This document shows positions 45,959 through 56,500 of a stretch of 64,000 nucleotides of DNA, one piece after another. Each line of letters begins with the position of its first letter. Position 1 is the stretch's first letter. Under the pieces are notes generated by a model. The model saw only the letters and a list, made by a program, of their open reading frames with translations. It had not been told where the DNA came from and did no database searches. Origin of the DNA: Escarpia spicata (taxonomy: Eukaryota > Annelida > Polychaeta > Sabellida > Siboglinidae); contig OZ023210.1 in assembly GCA_963995525.1 (NCBI GenBank), positions 28,957,249 to 29,021,248 of the forward strand. Direction: 5' to 3'. Made by a program: the position numbers and the translations under genes.

Positions 45959-46140
45959 CACAAAAAAGGAGTAACCTTACAACACGGCCGAACACGGATC
46001 TTCGCATCCTATCTACGTGCCATGACAATTACCCTGTGTCACTTACAACAAACACGGATATTCGCCATTGTGCGCAGAGGGAATGGTGGAAGGTCAATTA
46101 TTGACATGTTTGGGAGGATCCTCGAGGATTCCTTCCTTCA

Positions 46141-46650
46141 TGGAGGCCATATCGCAAGAAGGACATAGATATGCTAGAAAGAGTACAGAGGAGAGCGACT
46201 AAAATGATACCAAATCTGAGGGATCTTAGTTACGAAATACGCCTAAAAGAATGTGGTTTAACAACACTAGAGACCAGGAGATTGAGAGGAGATCACATAG
46301 AAGTGTTTAAAATATTGAATGGTTATGAAAATATTGATAGAAACATTTTTTTCTCAGTTAAGAAAGATAGAAGGACCAGAGGACATGAAGCTACATTAGT
46401 AAAGGAGCAGTGTAGATTAGATATAAGAAAGTTATCATTCTCACAAAGGACTGTAAATGAATGGAACAGATTATCTCCTGATTGTGTTGGTGCTAGTAGC
46501 GTGAATATGTTTTAAAATAAAATCGACACACACCTTAAAAAGGCGGGATACATGTAGATAAAAAGTATTGGACTCTCGATAAGCCAAAAGGCTTCCTTGT
46601 CCAACTGCCATCCAGAGTAATTTTCTGGATGGCAATCTTGTTAAATCTTG
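46141..46650 (+). mobile_element. CR1 LINE 3' fragment, same family as 1-4.2 kb
   Basis: Aligns with 3,700-4,170 of the first CR1. An RT C-terminal ORF runs from MLERVQRRATKMIPNLRDLS to TVNEWNRLSPDCVG, then the 3' UTR with CTCTCGATAAGCCAA and the terminal double ATCTTGTTAA. This is a classic 5' truncation. It lacks the 2-base loss found at 3,725 in the long copy. Confidence 0.9.
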
Positions 46651-47810
46651 TTAAATTAGTCGCAAAATAGGTGGGAGACGGGATGCTGATTTGGGATGGG
46701 AGGTTAGCTGCAAAACAGAGGGAAAAAAAAGATCAGTCCTGAATCAGATGTGGATGGGAGGTTATTCCCAAAACAGGTGTGAGAGAAACGTTCTTCCCCC
46801 ACCAAAATGTGTGCAGTGGATTGTTTGAACGAATGTTTAATCACTAGGGGCGCTGCATCACGTAAAACAGGTAATACGCTAGATGTCGCTACATGTGCCT
46901 TGTTCTTTTCGAAGTTGAGTGTCACACTAGTCCTAACTTCGAGGCAGTACCAACCATGAGTAAGCAGTAACAGCCACAATATAGTATGTGCCGTTGTGTC
47001 ACGTTATACGGCTTCGCGTGTACATTTCATATGGATTCTTGCCAATGTGAATTTCTAGATGAATCTTTTCAAAATGTGTAAATTAGCGCAATATGTGTAG
47101 GCCCTGTGGAGGCAGACCCACTTCAGGGAGAATTGCAAATGACCACAATGAAAACTAAATCTCGCCGAAGTACCAAGCACCCAGTACGTCATCTCTCCAA
47201 TGAGAGCGTTTTTAAATGTACTTAACCTTTTCTCGATCCAATCAAATCCAACTACACTAGTCTGTGCCCACATATATCTAGTTGTCAACCCATCTCCACA
47301 AATTAGATGGGAGTCAAATTTAAGAAAGTTAAGAACTTAATATATTTTGGTTCGTAGAAAGTTGGTTCCTAAATTATAACATGACACGCAGAGAATATTG
47401 AGATAACGTAGTCTTTGTCTGGCAGGTCTCTACAGAATATGTGTAGGCCCTGTGGTCAGTCCCGCTTCAAGGAGAATTGTGACACATAGTTATTTACCAA
47501 ATTTAGTCACTTCGTTTGTCAAACTGCCATCGCGCTATAATCGAGCTAGCATTTGTGCGTGTGTGTGCATGCATGAGGGCTTGCGTGTGTGCGTGCGTGC
47601 GTATGTGCGTGCGTACGTATGTATGTGGTTATTCTAATATTTTTCTCCCAAACGTTCAGGGATTAATCAATAACCTCACGAATGAAACGTATCGTCTTTA
47701 TTTTTACGGAATGCCCCGTATATCAAGGGTTCTTATTGGTATGTATGTGAAATCATTAAATAAAACGTCGTAACTTTCGTAACCAGTAACTATTTACAAT
47801 TGCGCGCGCC
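46651..47810. other. no gene seen; two short matching segments
   Basis: ATATGTGTAGGCCCTGTGG occurs at about 47,090 and 47,438, each followed by a similar CTTCA.GGAGAATTG. The second can be read as CRPCGQSRFKENC, which resembles a damaged zinc knuckle. Nothing else was recognised. Confidence 0.35.
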
Positions 47811-47845
47811 AAAGTTTACGTCATAACAAACGTCTGTATACGATT

Positions 47846-48089
47846 ACAGGGGGAAACCGTCTGTTCACGCAGTACTTTCGGCGAGCGGAAGACTCCGCAT
47901 CGCAGTCTTCGCTTTTGTCCGAAGCAGCGACGCCGATGATGATGAAACTGCCCTGGATGGTCGCCACCCACATGTGGTCTCGGTGTCTACTTGCCGCGTG
48001 CAAGTGCGACAGCTCGGTACGATCGATTGCATAAGTCTTGCGGGCTACGGAGATGTACTTTACACAGGAACCTTCGTCCCCTGGATGCA
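47846..48089 (-). CDS. putative exon 2 of an unrecognised minus-strand gene
   Basis: Acceptor AAAAAG|TG on the minus strand. The frame continues from the upstream exon (phase 1: A + TG) as HPGDEGSCVKYISVARKTYA, then DHMWVATIQGSFIIIGVAAS and KYCVNRRFPP, ending at a GTAATC donor. Composition is coding-like, with Cys pairs and no repeat content. I do not recognise the family. The Cys pattern suggests a secreted or luminal protein, which is inference only. Confidence 0.42.
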
Positions 48090-48391
48090 GCACTTTTTGT
48101 AGTGTTTTGATTTCTGCGAGAGAAAGTGTACTTACGTACTTGCGTGCAAGAGTGCATATTTGTTTACGTGCATATACATGTACGAATGCATGTACTTACG
48201 TATGTACATATTTATGTGTGTATGTATGTATGTATGTATGTATGTGTTTGTGTCTTTGTGAACATACGTGTTTATTTACTTACGTACGTACATTTATTGA
48301 GATTACGTATATATGCATATCAATATGCGTATGCGTGTGCGCTTTTGTGAAATAACCAATTACATAGTTTAACTGTAACATTAGCGCATTC

Positions 48392-48425
48392 AGCCACCCA
48401 CCCACCCACCCACCCACCCATCCTC
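48392..48425. repeat. (CCCA)n microsatellite
   Basis: CCCA tetranucleotides in the intron between the two putative minus-strand exons. Confidence 0.9.
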
Positions 48426-48470
48426 CCCCCACCCACACATTCATCCGCGAAAACCGATCCCTCACACCTC

Positions 48471-48620
48471 ACTTGCAGGCAGGACAACGAAGCAGTCAGT
48501 TGCAGCCCAGGGGCGACTTTCGTTTGTGTCATAGATATAGAGCCCCTTCAAGCCGTGTGTGGCTGCCTCCTCTGGCAAAAACTGTTTCCAGTCGTCTGAT
48601 CCCGTCACAATGTGTTTGTT
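48471..48620 (-). CDS. putative exon 1 of an unrecognised minus-strand gene
   Basis: On the minus strand a pyrimidine-rich TTTTTGTGACAG acceptor is followed by an open frame, VTGSDDWKQFLPEEAATHGL, then LYIYDTNESRPWAATDCFVV, ending CCT GCA A|GTGAGG. The one leftover base fits the next putative exon 0.4 kb downstream. No start codon is evident, so more exons should lie at higher coordinates. Function is unknown. Confidence 0.42.
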
Positions 48621-49047
48621 CTGTCACAAAAACGGACTGATATGCAAAAATGGTTTATCTTGTGATAGACTGCTTCAGTGGTAGTTTGAGACAGATTCAG
48701 GTGTTCAGACAGATTCAGGTGTTCAGCTCTTGTTTCGACAACTGCTCTGGCAAAGGTATATAATAACCATCGGAAATTATTTATATTGTTACGCTAAATG
48801 CTCATATTGAAAGCCAAAAGGTATAATGAACTTTGATGTTTATAAAGTGTACTTGTGGAATATTACGAACATCTGCAAACCACTGCATTTGTCTGCAAGA
48901 AAATATTTATAAATATATTTTGAATGTTGACAAGTATTTTATGTCGAAATATGCATTGTTAGGTCTCGTACAATTTGTACCACAAATTTATATTGTACAT
49001 GTACAATAAAACATAATTGTGCTTCCGAAGAAAGTGATACAGTTATT

Positions 49048-49078
49048 ACTACTAATATTACTATTGCTGCTGCTGCTG

Positions 49079-49119
<41 letters not shown>

Positions 49120-49300
49120 ACTACTACTACTACTACTACTACTACTGCTGCTACTACTACTGCTGCTGCTGCTGCTGCTAACGTTACTGTCACTGCTACT
49201 ACTACTGTTACAGCTACTGCTACTGTTACTGCTACTGCTACTGTTACTGCTACTGCTACTGTTACTGTTAATGCTACTGCTACTACAACTACGGTTATTA
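49048..49300. repeat. (CTG/CTA)n trinucleotide array
   Basis: About 250 bp of CTG and CTA triplets, passing into ACTGTT/ACTGCT hexamers. It directly adjoins the inverted FAM20C pseudo-exon. ORFs are poly-Leu or poly-Ser artefacts. Confidence 0.95.
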
Positions 49301-49308
49301 AATATTAT

Positions 49309-49402
49309 CCATACCATAGCGTACGTGTCATTGTCGAAATCTTCGAACGTCTCGTAATGAGGCCGGTTCATGTTGCCTACGGAAAAAAAATACAACGATC
49401 AC
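49309..49402 (-). pseudogene. inverted, decayed copy of FAM20C exon 7 with flanking intron
   Basis: The minus-strand sequence GATCGTTGTATTTTTTTTCC, then GTAG|GCAACATGAACC, repeats the end of FAM20C intron 6 and exon 7. The translation GNMNRPHYETFEDFDNDTYA differs from the real exon at the catalytic Asp (now Asn) and the next His (now Pro). Homology ends before the metal-binding LDNG motif, where the sequence turns into the trinucleotide array. Because intron sequence is included, it arose by DNA duplication and inversion, not by retrocopying. It cannot encode an active kinase. Confidence 0.88.
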
Positions 49403-49467
49403 AGTACTCGTTCAAAATGACACATTCGTTAACAGCCGCTCACCCACTTGCTCAGTCGCGCAATTGA

Positions 49468-50005
49468 TCACTCACTCGCTCGCTCGCTCGCTCGCTCGCT
49501 CGCTCGCTCACTCACTCACTCACTCACTCACTCACTCACTCACTCACTCACTCACTCACTCACTCACTCACTCACTCACTCACTCACTCACTCACTCACT
49601 CACTCACTCACTCACTCACTCACTCACTCACTCACTCACTCACTCACTCACTCACTCACTCACTCACTCACTCACTCACTCACTCACTCACTCACTCACT
49701 CACTCACTCACTCACTCACTCACTCACTCACTCACTCACTCACTCACTCACTCACTCACTCACTCACTCACTCACTCACTCACTCACTCACTCACTCACT
49801 CACTCACTCACTCACTCACTCACTCACTCACTCACTCACTCACTCACTCACTCACTCACTCACTCACTCACTCACTCACTCACTCACTCACTCACTCACT
49901 CACTCACTCACTCACTCACTCACTCACTCACTCACTCACTCACTCACTCACTCACTCACTCACTCACTCAATCAATCAATCACTCACTCACTCACTCACT
50001 CGCTT
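49468..50005. repeat. (CACT)n tetranucleotide array, about 500 bp
   Basis: CGCT units (49,475-49,507) lead into nearly pure CACT/ACTC repeat, broken only by three CAAT units near 49,970. The Thr-His-Ser-Leu ORFs on the + strand are artefacts. Confidence 0.98.
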
Positions 50006-50350
50006 GCTCCCTCGCTGAATCCTATCCGTGTCCTTTAAAAGTGACACATAATTAAGAGAGCGCCACCGTTGTCGGTCTGGTTTCCGTCTGATGAACATGT
50101 GCATTGTGTTATTGTCACAGGTTGGAGAGGTTCCCGTAACTAGTTGGCTCAAATCTAGATAGGTTCATAATTAATTTAATTAGCTCAGCGCATGTGAACG
50201 GTGGTAGCAAAGGTGTACAAAGCAGCAAAGAACGGTGAACATTATTATTTGTATTATACGGTAATACAACAAGGAAGTCTTCAACACTGAAAATTAACGT
50301 AACATCTAATCTCCTATCCTATCCATGACTAAGTCTCCTCTATCTCACCC
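50006..50350. other. no gene seen
   Basis: Unique AT-rich DNA between the CACT array and the LTR-like segment. Confidence 0.35.
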
Positions 50351-50351
50351 C

Positions 50352-50849
50352 TGTCATATGTAGTTCCTAGCTACCCCGTAGCTATATAAGTATACCTATT
50401 ACCAAAAGAAAATATAGTAGAACGGTCTGTCCTAAAATTTCAAATAATGTTATTGCCCTCAAAGAAACTGTCAGGTGTTGATACTTTACAAGTCCTAGTC
50501 CACACAGACATTGCTTATTAACAACGAGAATTATATCTACCTGAAAGTACCCGGATAACAGTCTCTGGTTCACACTAACATAAAATGTCCATCAGGCAAT
50601 GATGGCTATCCGACATTATGACAAATAATTCGAATATCAAAGCGTCACCTCCGTACGCGTTAAGAGATACCGTTAGTGTAGACCGGAAACATGATATGCG
50701 TCCACTAATGCAGCCATCTAGCCGACGAGCTAGTGGCACTTTGGACTGACTCACTCTCCCCGCGACACAGGAACTAAACAGCACGACGATTTGGCATGTG
50801 TATTTGGCTCGAATAAAGCTGTTAAATGACATAACACGAGTTATCAACA
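50352..50849 (+). mobile_element. probable LTR of a Ty3/gypsy-like element
   Basis: Approximate start at TGTCATATG. It contains a TATA-like CTATATAAG at about 50,380, a polyadenylation signal GAATAAAG at about 50,810, and ends ..ATCAACA. A tRNA-primer-like TGGTGGCAGCGAATC starts on the very next base. No second LTR copy was seen in the window, so the left border is a guess. Confidence 0.42.
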
Positions 50850-50866
50850 TGGTGGCAGCGAATCAC
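50850..50866 (+). other. primer-binding-site-like sequence
   Basis: TGGTGGCAGCGAATCAC follows the LTR end directly. TGG is the complement of a tRNA 3' CCA, and the rest resembles a Leu-type tRNA primer site. This is inference from the motif and position only. Confidence 0.42.
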
Positions 50867-50967
50867 GAGCCCTGACAGCCATCACGAACAGGAAGAAAGA
50901 GAGCAATTTCCGGCTCACCATAACGGTAAAACGACTTTTGGCCATTGACCCGCCGTGACCTCAGACT

Positions 50968-51003
50968 ATGGCTGACGGTGCACAATTTTCGGCTCCAAAA
51001 TGA
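50968..51003 (+). pseudogene. possible gag start, truncated after 11 codons
   Basis: ATG at 50,968 begins MADGAQFSAPK and then a TGA. It lies 118 bp after the primer-site-like sequence, where a gag start would be expected. The ~0.6-kb repeat R1 follows 14 bases later. Weak evidence. Confidence 0.22.
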
Positions 51004-51017
51004 CTCCAAACGGTGTG

Positions 51018-51622
51018 AGTAGTAATGTAGGTTAAGTACCGCGTACGCTGTCGCGCCCTGGGAGTAATTCCATGTTAAGAGATAGGACTTTTTCCTCCCA
51101 GACCGCGACAAACCGCTCCCGGGTTAAAGATAGGGATTTTTAACATGGGAAAGATAGGGGTTCCCCCAAATCTTGTAAACGACTTCTCGCAGACCGCTCC
51201 CAGGTTAAAGATAGGGATTTTTAACATGGGAGAGATAGGGATTCCCCCAAAACTGGTAAACGAGAAATCTCGTTTACAAATACCGCCGAAAACGGTTTTC
51301 GAGACTCGATTGAACGGCCGGGTTAAAGGATAGGGATTTTTAACGTGGAAGAGATAGGGGTCCCCCCAGAAATGGTTTTCGAGATTACGCAATGCGCAGA
51401 CCGGGGCAATCCCGGGTTAAAACATAGGCCATTTTTATCGCAAAGGTATCCGACCACTTTTCGAATTTTTATCCCGGGTTAAAGCATAGGGATTTTTATA
51501 CGCGACCACTTTTTGACAAAAATAAAATATACCGAATATCATTTGAAAAGGCTACTCACGTGATTGCTTGACCCGTAGGCCCAGGCTTCGCCAGTGAGTG
51601 GGCAAAGGCAGTGATGAGATAT
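51018..51622. repeat. ~0.6-kb interspersed repeat R, copy 1
   Basis: Starts AGTAGTAATGTAGGTTAAG and ends GTGATGAGATATA. It is nearly identical to copy 2 at 58,766-59,379 apart from a few substitutions and a roughly 10-bp indel near 51,500. Inside are three sub-repeats of GGTTAAAG(G)ATAGGGATTTTTAAC followed by AGATAGGG, and two palindromes (AAACGAGAAATCTCGTTT; CGAAAACGGTTTTCG). The conserved 105-codon minus-strand ORF is probably fortuitous. No TIRs and no TG..CA ends. Confidence 0.85.
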
Positions 51623-53547
51623 ATATATATTTTTTTTTCTTTAAATGTTTATTCGCATTATTGTACATGTATATACAAGGTAAAAGTTGCACGAATAATC
51701 GAATAAACTGCCTTCGATTTAACTTATACACATTCTCCTGCTATAAGCGGTTCAAGAGAGGAAATTTGTCCACAATTTATCAATTGAAATTAAATTTGTT
51801 TAAGGATCTCTTAGCACGGTATATGTTTATCCCTTATCCAATGACTTGGTTTGCGGACTTGCGGGAATTAACCCTCCATTGGTACAAATGACGAATGAAT
51901 GATTACTGACTTCAATATGATATGAGGTAGCTTGGGGGCTTCTTAGGGCCGCGCCAGTGGCAGAATGAAAGAACGTGTGACGATAGACCCCCCTATAGGA
52001 GTCCTCCCTCACAATCCTTGACAAAATGACACGAAATGAGAAGTCAGGCTCTTTGTGGCTGTTCCCACTCAGTTGATCATTGGATGATGTTACAGGAGTA
52101 TGGATATATCCTACCGTGCAAGAAAACAATTTAGAATTTGTATAAACATATGTGCGACTCCATGTATACACATATATGCACTCATAAACTCGCACACTTT
52201 TATACATTCATAATGGGCCGGTACCCTTAAAGGTGTGTCGAAAGTACAAGTCCGAAAATGTTAATTAGAGATATGATTACAACAGGTTATATGTAAGAGA
52301 ATACGTAGACGTTTCTGTAGTGGTTCTGAAGGTGTTCATAATATTATTGTACTGGGTTGTCACACAGTTCTGCAATTGTTGTAATTAACCTCTCTTAGGT
52401 GTAATACACAAAGAGGCAGCGTCCACCCGATGCAATCATATATATATACAGCTGTATATACACATACATAGATATATATATATATACATACACCTACATA
52501 CGTACATACATACACACATAATTACACATATATATACATATCTAATCAAGCAATTATATTAATAACATCAATGAATGTACCGATATATTGTTTGATACAA
52601 CAGTATGTCTAACCTATATAAGTAAAGGTAAATTACTGAATTCAAGGTCAAAGTCCTTAGTGTAATCACTTCGTAAAGCTGCCTCTACAATATAGGCAAC
52701 AAACTTTTAAAAAAAACATCACTATGCGAAGCTAATAATGACACTGTATGCTTGCAAGTGTTCACTATGTGAGTAGACGGACGTCGCATTGTTATTATCG
52801 GTCGAGTGACACTGTCCGAATTTGCGTAACGATTTAGCCGGGCCGATCAGGTGACTTTGATCGTTAACACTTCGTGAGCCACTCCTGTCGCTACGAGGCA
52901 CGGCTGTGATGACGACCACTCGTGGTATCAGCTGTGAACGTGTTCTGACTCGAACGAGCAACATTGGTCTCTGTTGTTTCCGCAAATTTCCCGGACTTTA
53001 CGAGTTGCGTGTTACAAGTCGGTCGTGATGTTTAGCGGTCTTTCTGCGTGAGTGTTTGCGTGTTAGGCCCGACGGTCGAACGACACTGCTCGTTGTGGCG
53101 CTGTGGAAATGTCGAGGTACAAATGGCTGGCGACTGCTTGAGGTGAGTCCTCTGGGACGTGGGTTGTTGACATCTAGCGAGCACTCCCAAATGTTACGAG
53201 TCGAGGCTGGGTTTGAATTTTACTCGTTGAATAATGCCTCGACACTGCTTGCTGAGGAGCGACTGGTTGGTCTCTCGGTGAACTTGTTGTCTTTGTGGTT
53301 TCAACTGAAACACTCCTATGACACATATATGTATATATATATAAACGGTTTTAGTCGAGTGTAACACAATAGAGTCTTAATTTAACTGCCTTCAACTCAG
53401 GCAACATAGTTATCTCGCCATCTAAAAGAAAGCTTGCGAATGAAAGCATTAATATTTAATGCTTTTACTTTTTTGAAGTCTTGTTTACATAAATTTCTCA
53501 TATTCCCAATACAGTATTCTAGTAGATTAGTCAATAGAATAAGCAAC
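51623..53547 (-). other. region downstream of LINE ORF2; possible retroelement 3' end at 51,625
   Basis: No conserved ORF. At its left edge the minus strand reads GCGAATAAACATTTAAAG followed by a run of A, a polyadenylated 3' end abutting repeat R1. Whether this tail belongs to the Tx1-like LINE (giving a 1.9-kb 3' UTR) or to another retrocopy is unclear. (TA)n and ACATACA tracts lie at 52,435-52,530. Confidence 0.4.
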
Positions 53548-56500
53548 TTACGGCGGATGAAGCCGCAACAGAATTTTAATGTTATCATTGTCCATATAAA
53601 CAATATTCCTATTTCTGCACCAGTATTTTGTTAACTTTTCTTTGTCGAATCGGTGGTAATCTGTTTTTATTCGTGATTCTAAGCATCTAATAAAGAAACT
53701 TCTTATACCCAAAGTTGTCACCTTCTTTCTGTCATATTTAACTTCATTTCTCTTTGTCCATATGCAGTACTTATGTAAGTTCACCAAGAACAGTAGCATT
53801 TCATTAAATTGTGGCACATTCATTTTGAATATTACAAGTTTTTGGTCTATGTGGAAATTAATTCCTGTTAACCGTTCAAAAACAGCTTCAACGAAGGTCC
53901 AATTTTCTTGTACTAAAGTACACTCAAAAAAAAAATGTGTTAAGGACTCGTCGTTTCGCACACATAGATTACAATTAGGTGTTTTACTAAGTTTGTAAGC
54001 GTGCAACTTTACTTGCGTCATCAATGCTTGGTGTGCAATTCTCCATGCTAAATCTCTATATTTTTGATTTACGAATTGACAATGAATGTTTCTCCAGGCC
54101 AGTTCAAATTCGATTGACGGGAAAATTGATTTTACATATGGTGGGTGCACTTTCATTAGTTTGTTATATATAATCTTTGTAGTCACCATTTCAGTTCCAC
54201 TATAATTGGAAAATTCTTCAACAAAACTGCGGAAAAGCTTTAAGGCATCTCTATAAAACTTGGGTGCTGACTCTGAATGTGGTTTGGTTTTGTCAGCTAG
54301 AGTGGAATTATATGTCCTTAGTTGCAACCCTATCCAGTACTGTGCAAGAAAAATCCATTTTGCTTGACTTCCTTTTATTAATGTCAACACGTGTTTAATT
54401 AATAATGCATTCAATTTAATTCGTAAATTTACCACATTCATCCCTCCTTCATAGAAACTGTTTTGCATTGTCTTTCTATTAACCATTTCTACTTTGTTTT
54501 TCCATATGAATGAAAACAATAGTTTGTTTAACCTTGTTTCCACGTATGCAGGCATAAGTAATACACTTCCTGCATACCAAATGGAATTACAGATAACCGT
54601 ATGTAAGATAACGCTTCTGCCTTTAAATGTCAAGTCTCTGTTACTAAATAGATTTACAGTTTTTTCAATTTTTGAAGCAATTTTCCCCCAGTTGTTACTT
54701 TCAGCATGTTCTGACCGTAAATAAATCCCATATAACTTTTTAAGTTCACTCGACCATTTTAACCCAAAAGGTTGGTCTTTTCTATCTCTCCATTTACCTA
54801 ACCAAGTTCCAAATGTTTTTTGTTTGTTTAACTTCGCTGCAGATACCAACTCATACAATTCTATTAGCATTAGAATTTTTCTAACTGAACTGTCATTCGT
54901 TACAAATAAAGTTGTATCATCGGCATACTGAGATATTTTTGCCTCCTCATGTGTCCCAGGAAGTGGGACTCCTTTGATCATGGGATCATTACGTATGCGT
55001 TGAGCAAAAGGTTCTATACATAGCACATACAACAAAGGTGACAAGCTGCATCCTTGTCGTACACTACATTGAACTGGTAAGGACTCTGTAATGAATCCGT
55101 TTACTAATATTTGACTTGACACGTCAGCATATAATAGTTTGACCAAGGAAATGAATTGCGTTCCAAACCCAAAAGCTTCTAGTACAGTAAATAAATATGT
55201 ATGTGATACTCTATCAAATGCTTTAGATTGATCTAATGATATAATGGCACCTGCCATATTCTTCCCATTTACATATTCTATAATGTTTCGAATCAGATGT
55301 ATGTTATCTTGGATGGTACGCCCTGGAATAGAACATGTTTGGTCTGGATGTACTATTTCATTCATTACTGTCTTTAATCTTGAAGTAAGAGCTTTAGAAA
55401 CAATTTTGTAATCACAGTTTAATAAGGAAATAGGGCGCCAATTTGTCAAACTTTCTGCGTTTTCTTTGTCTTTACATATTAGTGTTATTAAACACTGCCT
55501 TTGGGAAGGAGGAAGTTTTCCTTCTAACCAACAACGATTTATCAGTTTTACAAACGATTTACCAATGTAAGGAAAAGCGAAAGTGTAAAATTCTTTTGGT
55601 AATCCATCCGGTCCTGGGGATTTATTATTCTCCATTAGTTTTATTGCTTTCTTACATTCTTCCAACGTTATTTGTCCTTCACATAGATGTGAACTCTCTT
55701 CACTCAGTTTTGGAATGTCTTTAAGAAAATACTCATTTAGGGAAACGTCAGTATCTTTTCTTCTATACAATTTTTCATAAAATTGTCTACATTCTTCTTT
55801 TATTTCGTCATTAGTAGTAAGTATTTCTCCTTTATCATTTTTTAAGAATTTAATATATTTCTCTGTGGCTGACTTTTTCTCTTTACGTAAGAAGAAAGTT
55901 GTAGGTTTTTCATCATTTTCCAAATATTTAACTTTGGATCTTATTTTTGAACCTTCTAACAATGTATTATTAATAGAATCTACCAAGCTTTGTGCTTTTT
56001 TAATTTGTTGTTGTAAATCTTGTGAAAATCCGTGTTTGTTTCCGAGTCGGTTTAGTCTTTTAAATTCTTGTTTTGCATCTTGTAATTCAGATTGTTTAAC
56101 TCTTGATAATCGCATAGAATGGAACATTATTAATCGCTGGAATTGTATTTTGCATTCTTCCCACCACTCGGTGTTATGTTGAGTACTTGTTTCTAATGTT
56201 TCCCATAAATATTTAAAATCAATTTGAAAGTATGGATCTACTAAAGTTTTCGTATTACATTTCCAATACCCTGGTCCAGTCTCTTGCAGAACATCACCCA
56301 AAGTAACATATAATGACACCATCTTGTGATCTGAAATATTATTGCCTAATGAATCATGTTGTACTGAAATTACTCCTTTTAAAAGTGTGTTTGATACATA
56401 GAATCGGTCAAGTCTGCATTGTATTGCGTTTGAGTTTTCCCAGGAATATTCTTTTTTATGAGGGTACAATTTTCTAAAAGCATCTTGTAGTTTATTTTTA

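Noticed and set aside
45489..46028. 179-codon minus-strand ORF rich in Leu-Pro-Ser-Phe
   Set aside because: Translation of the (GGAA)n/(CGAA)n array. Similar ORFs appear in the other frames.
48988..49395. 135-codon minus-strand ORF beginning with the FAM20C-like exon
   Set aside because: After the exon homology it is a poly-Ser/Asn translation of the trinucleotide array. It is treated as a pseudo-exon.
49448..50038. 196-codon + strand ORF of Leu-Thr-His-Ser repeats
   Set aside because: A tetranucleotide repeat leaves all frames open. No start or end signal of a gene.
51075..51392. 105-codon ORF conserved in both R copies
   Set aside because: The copies are almost identical DNA, so conservation is uninformative, and the frame follows internal sub-repeats.
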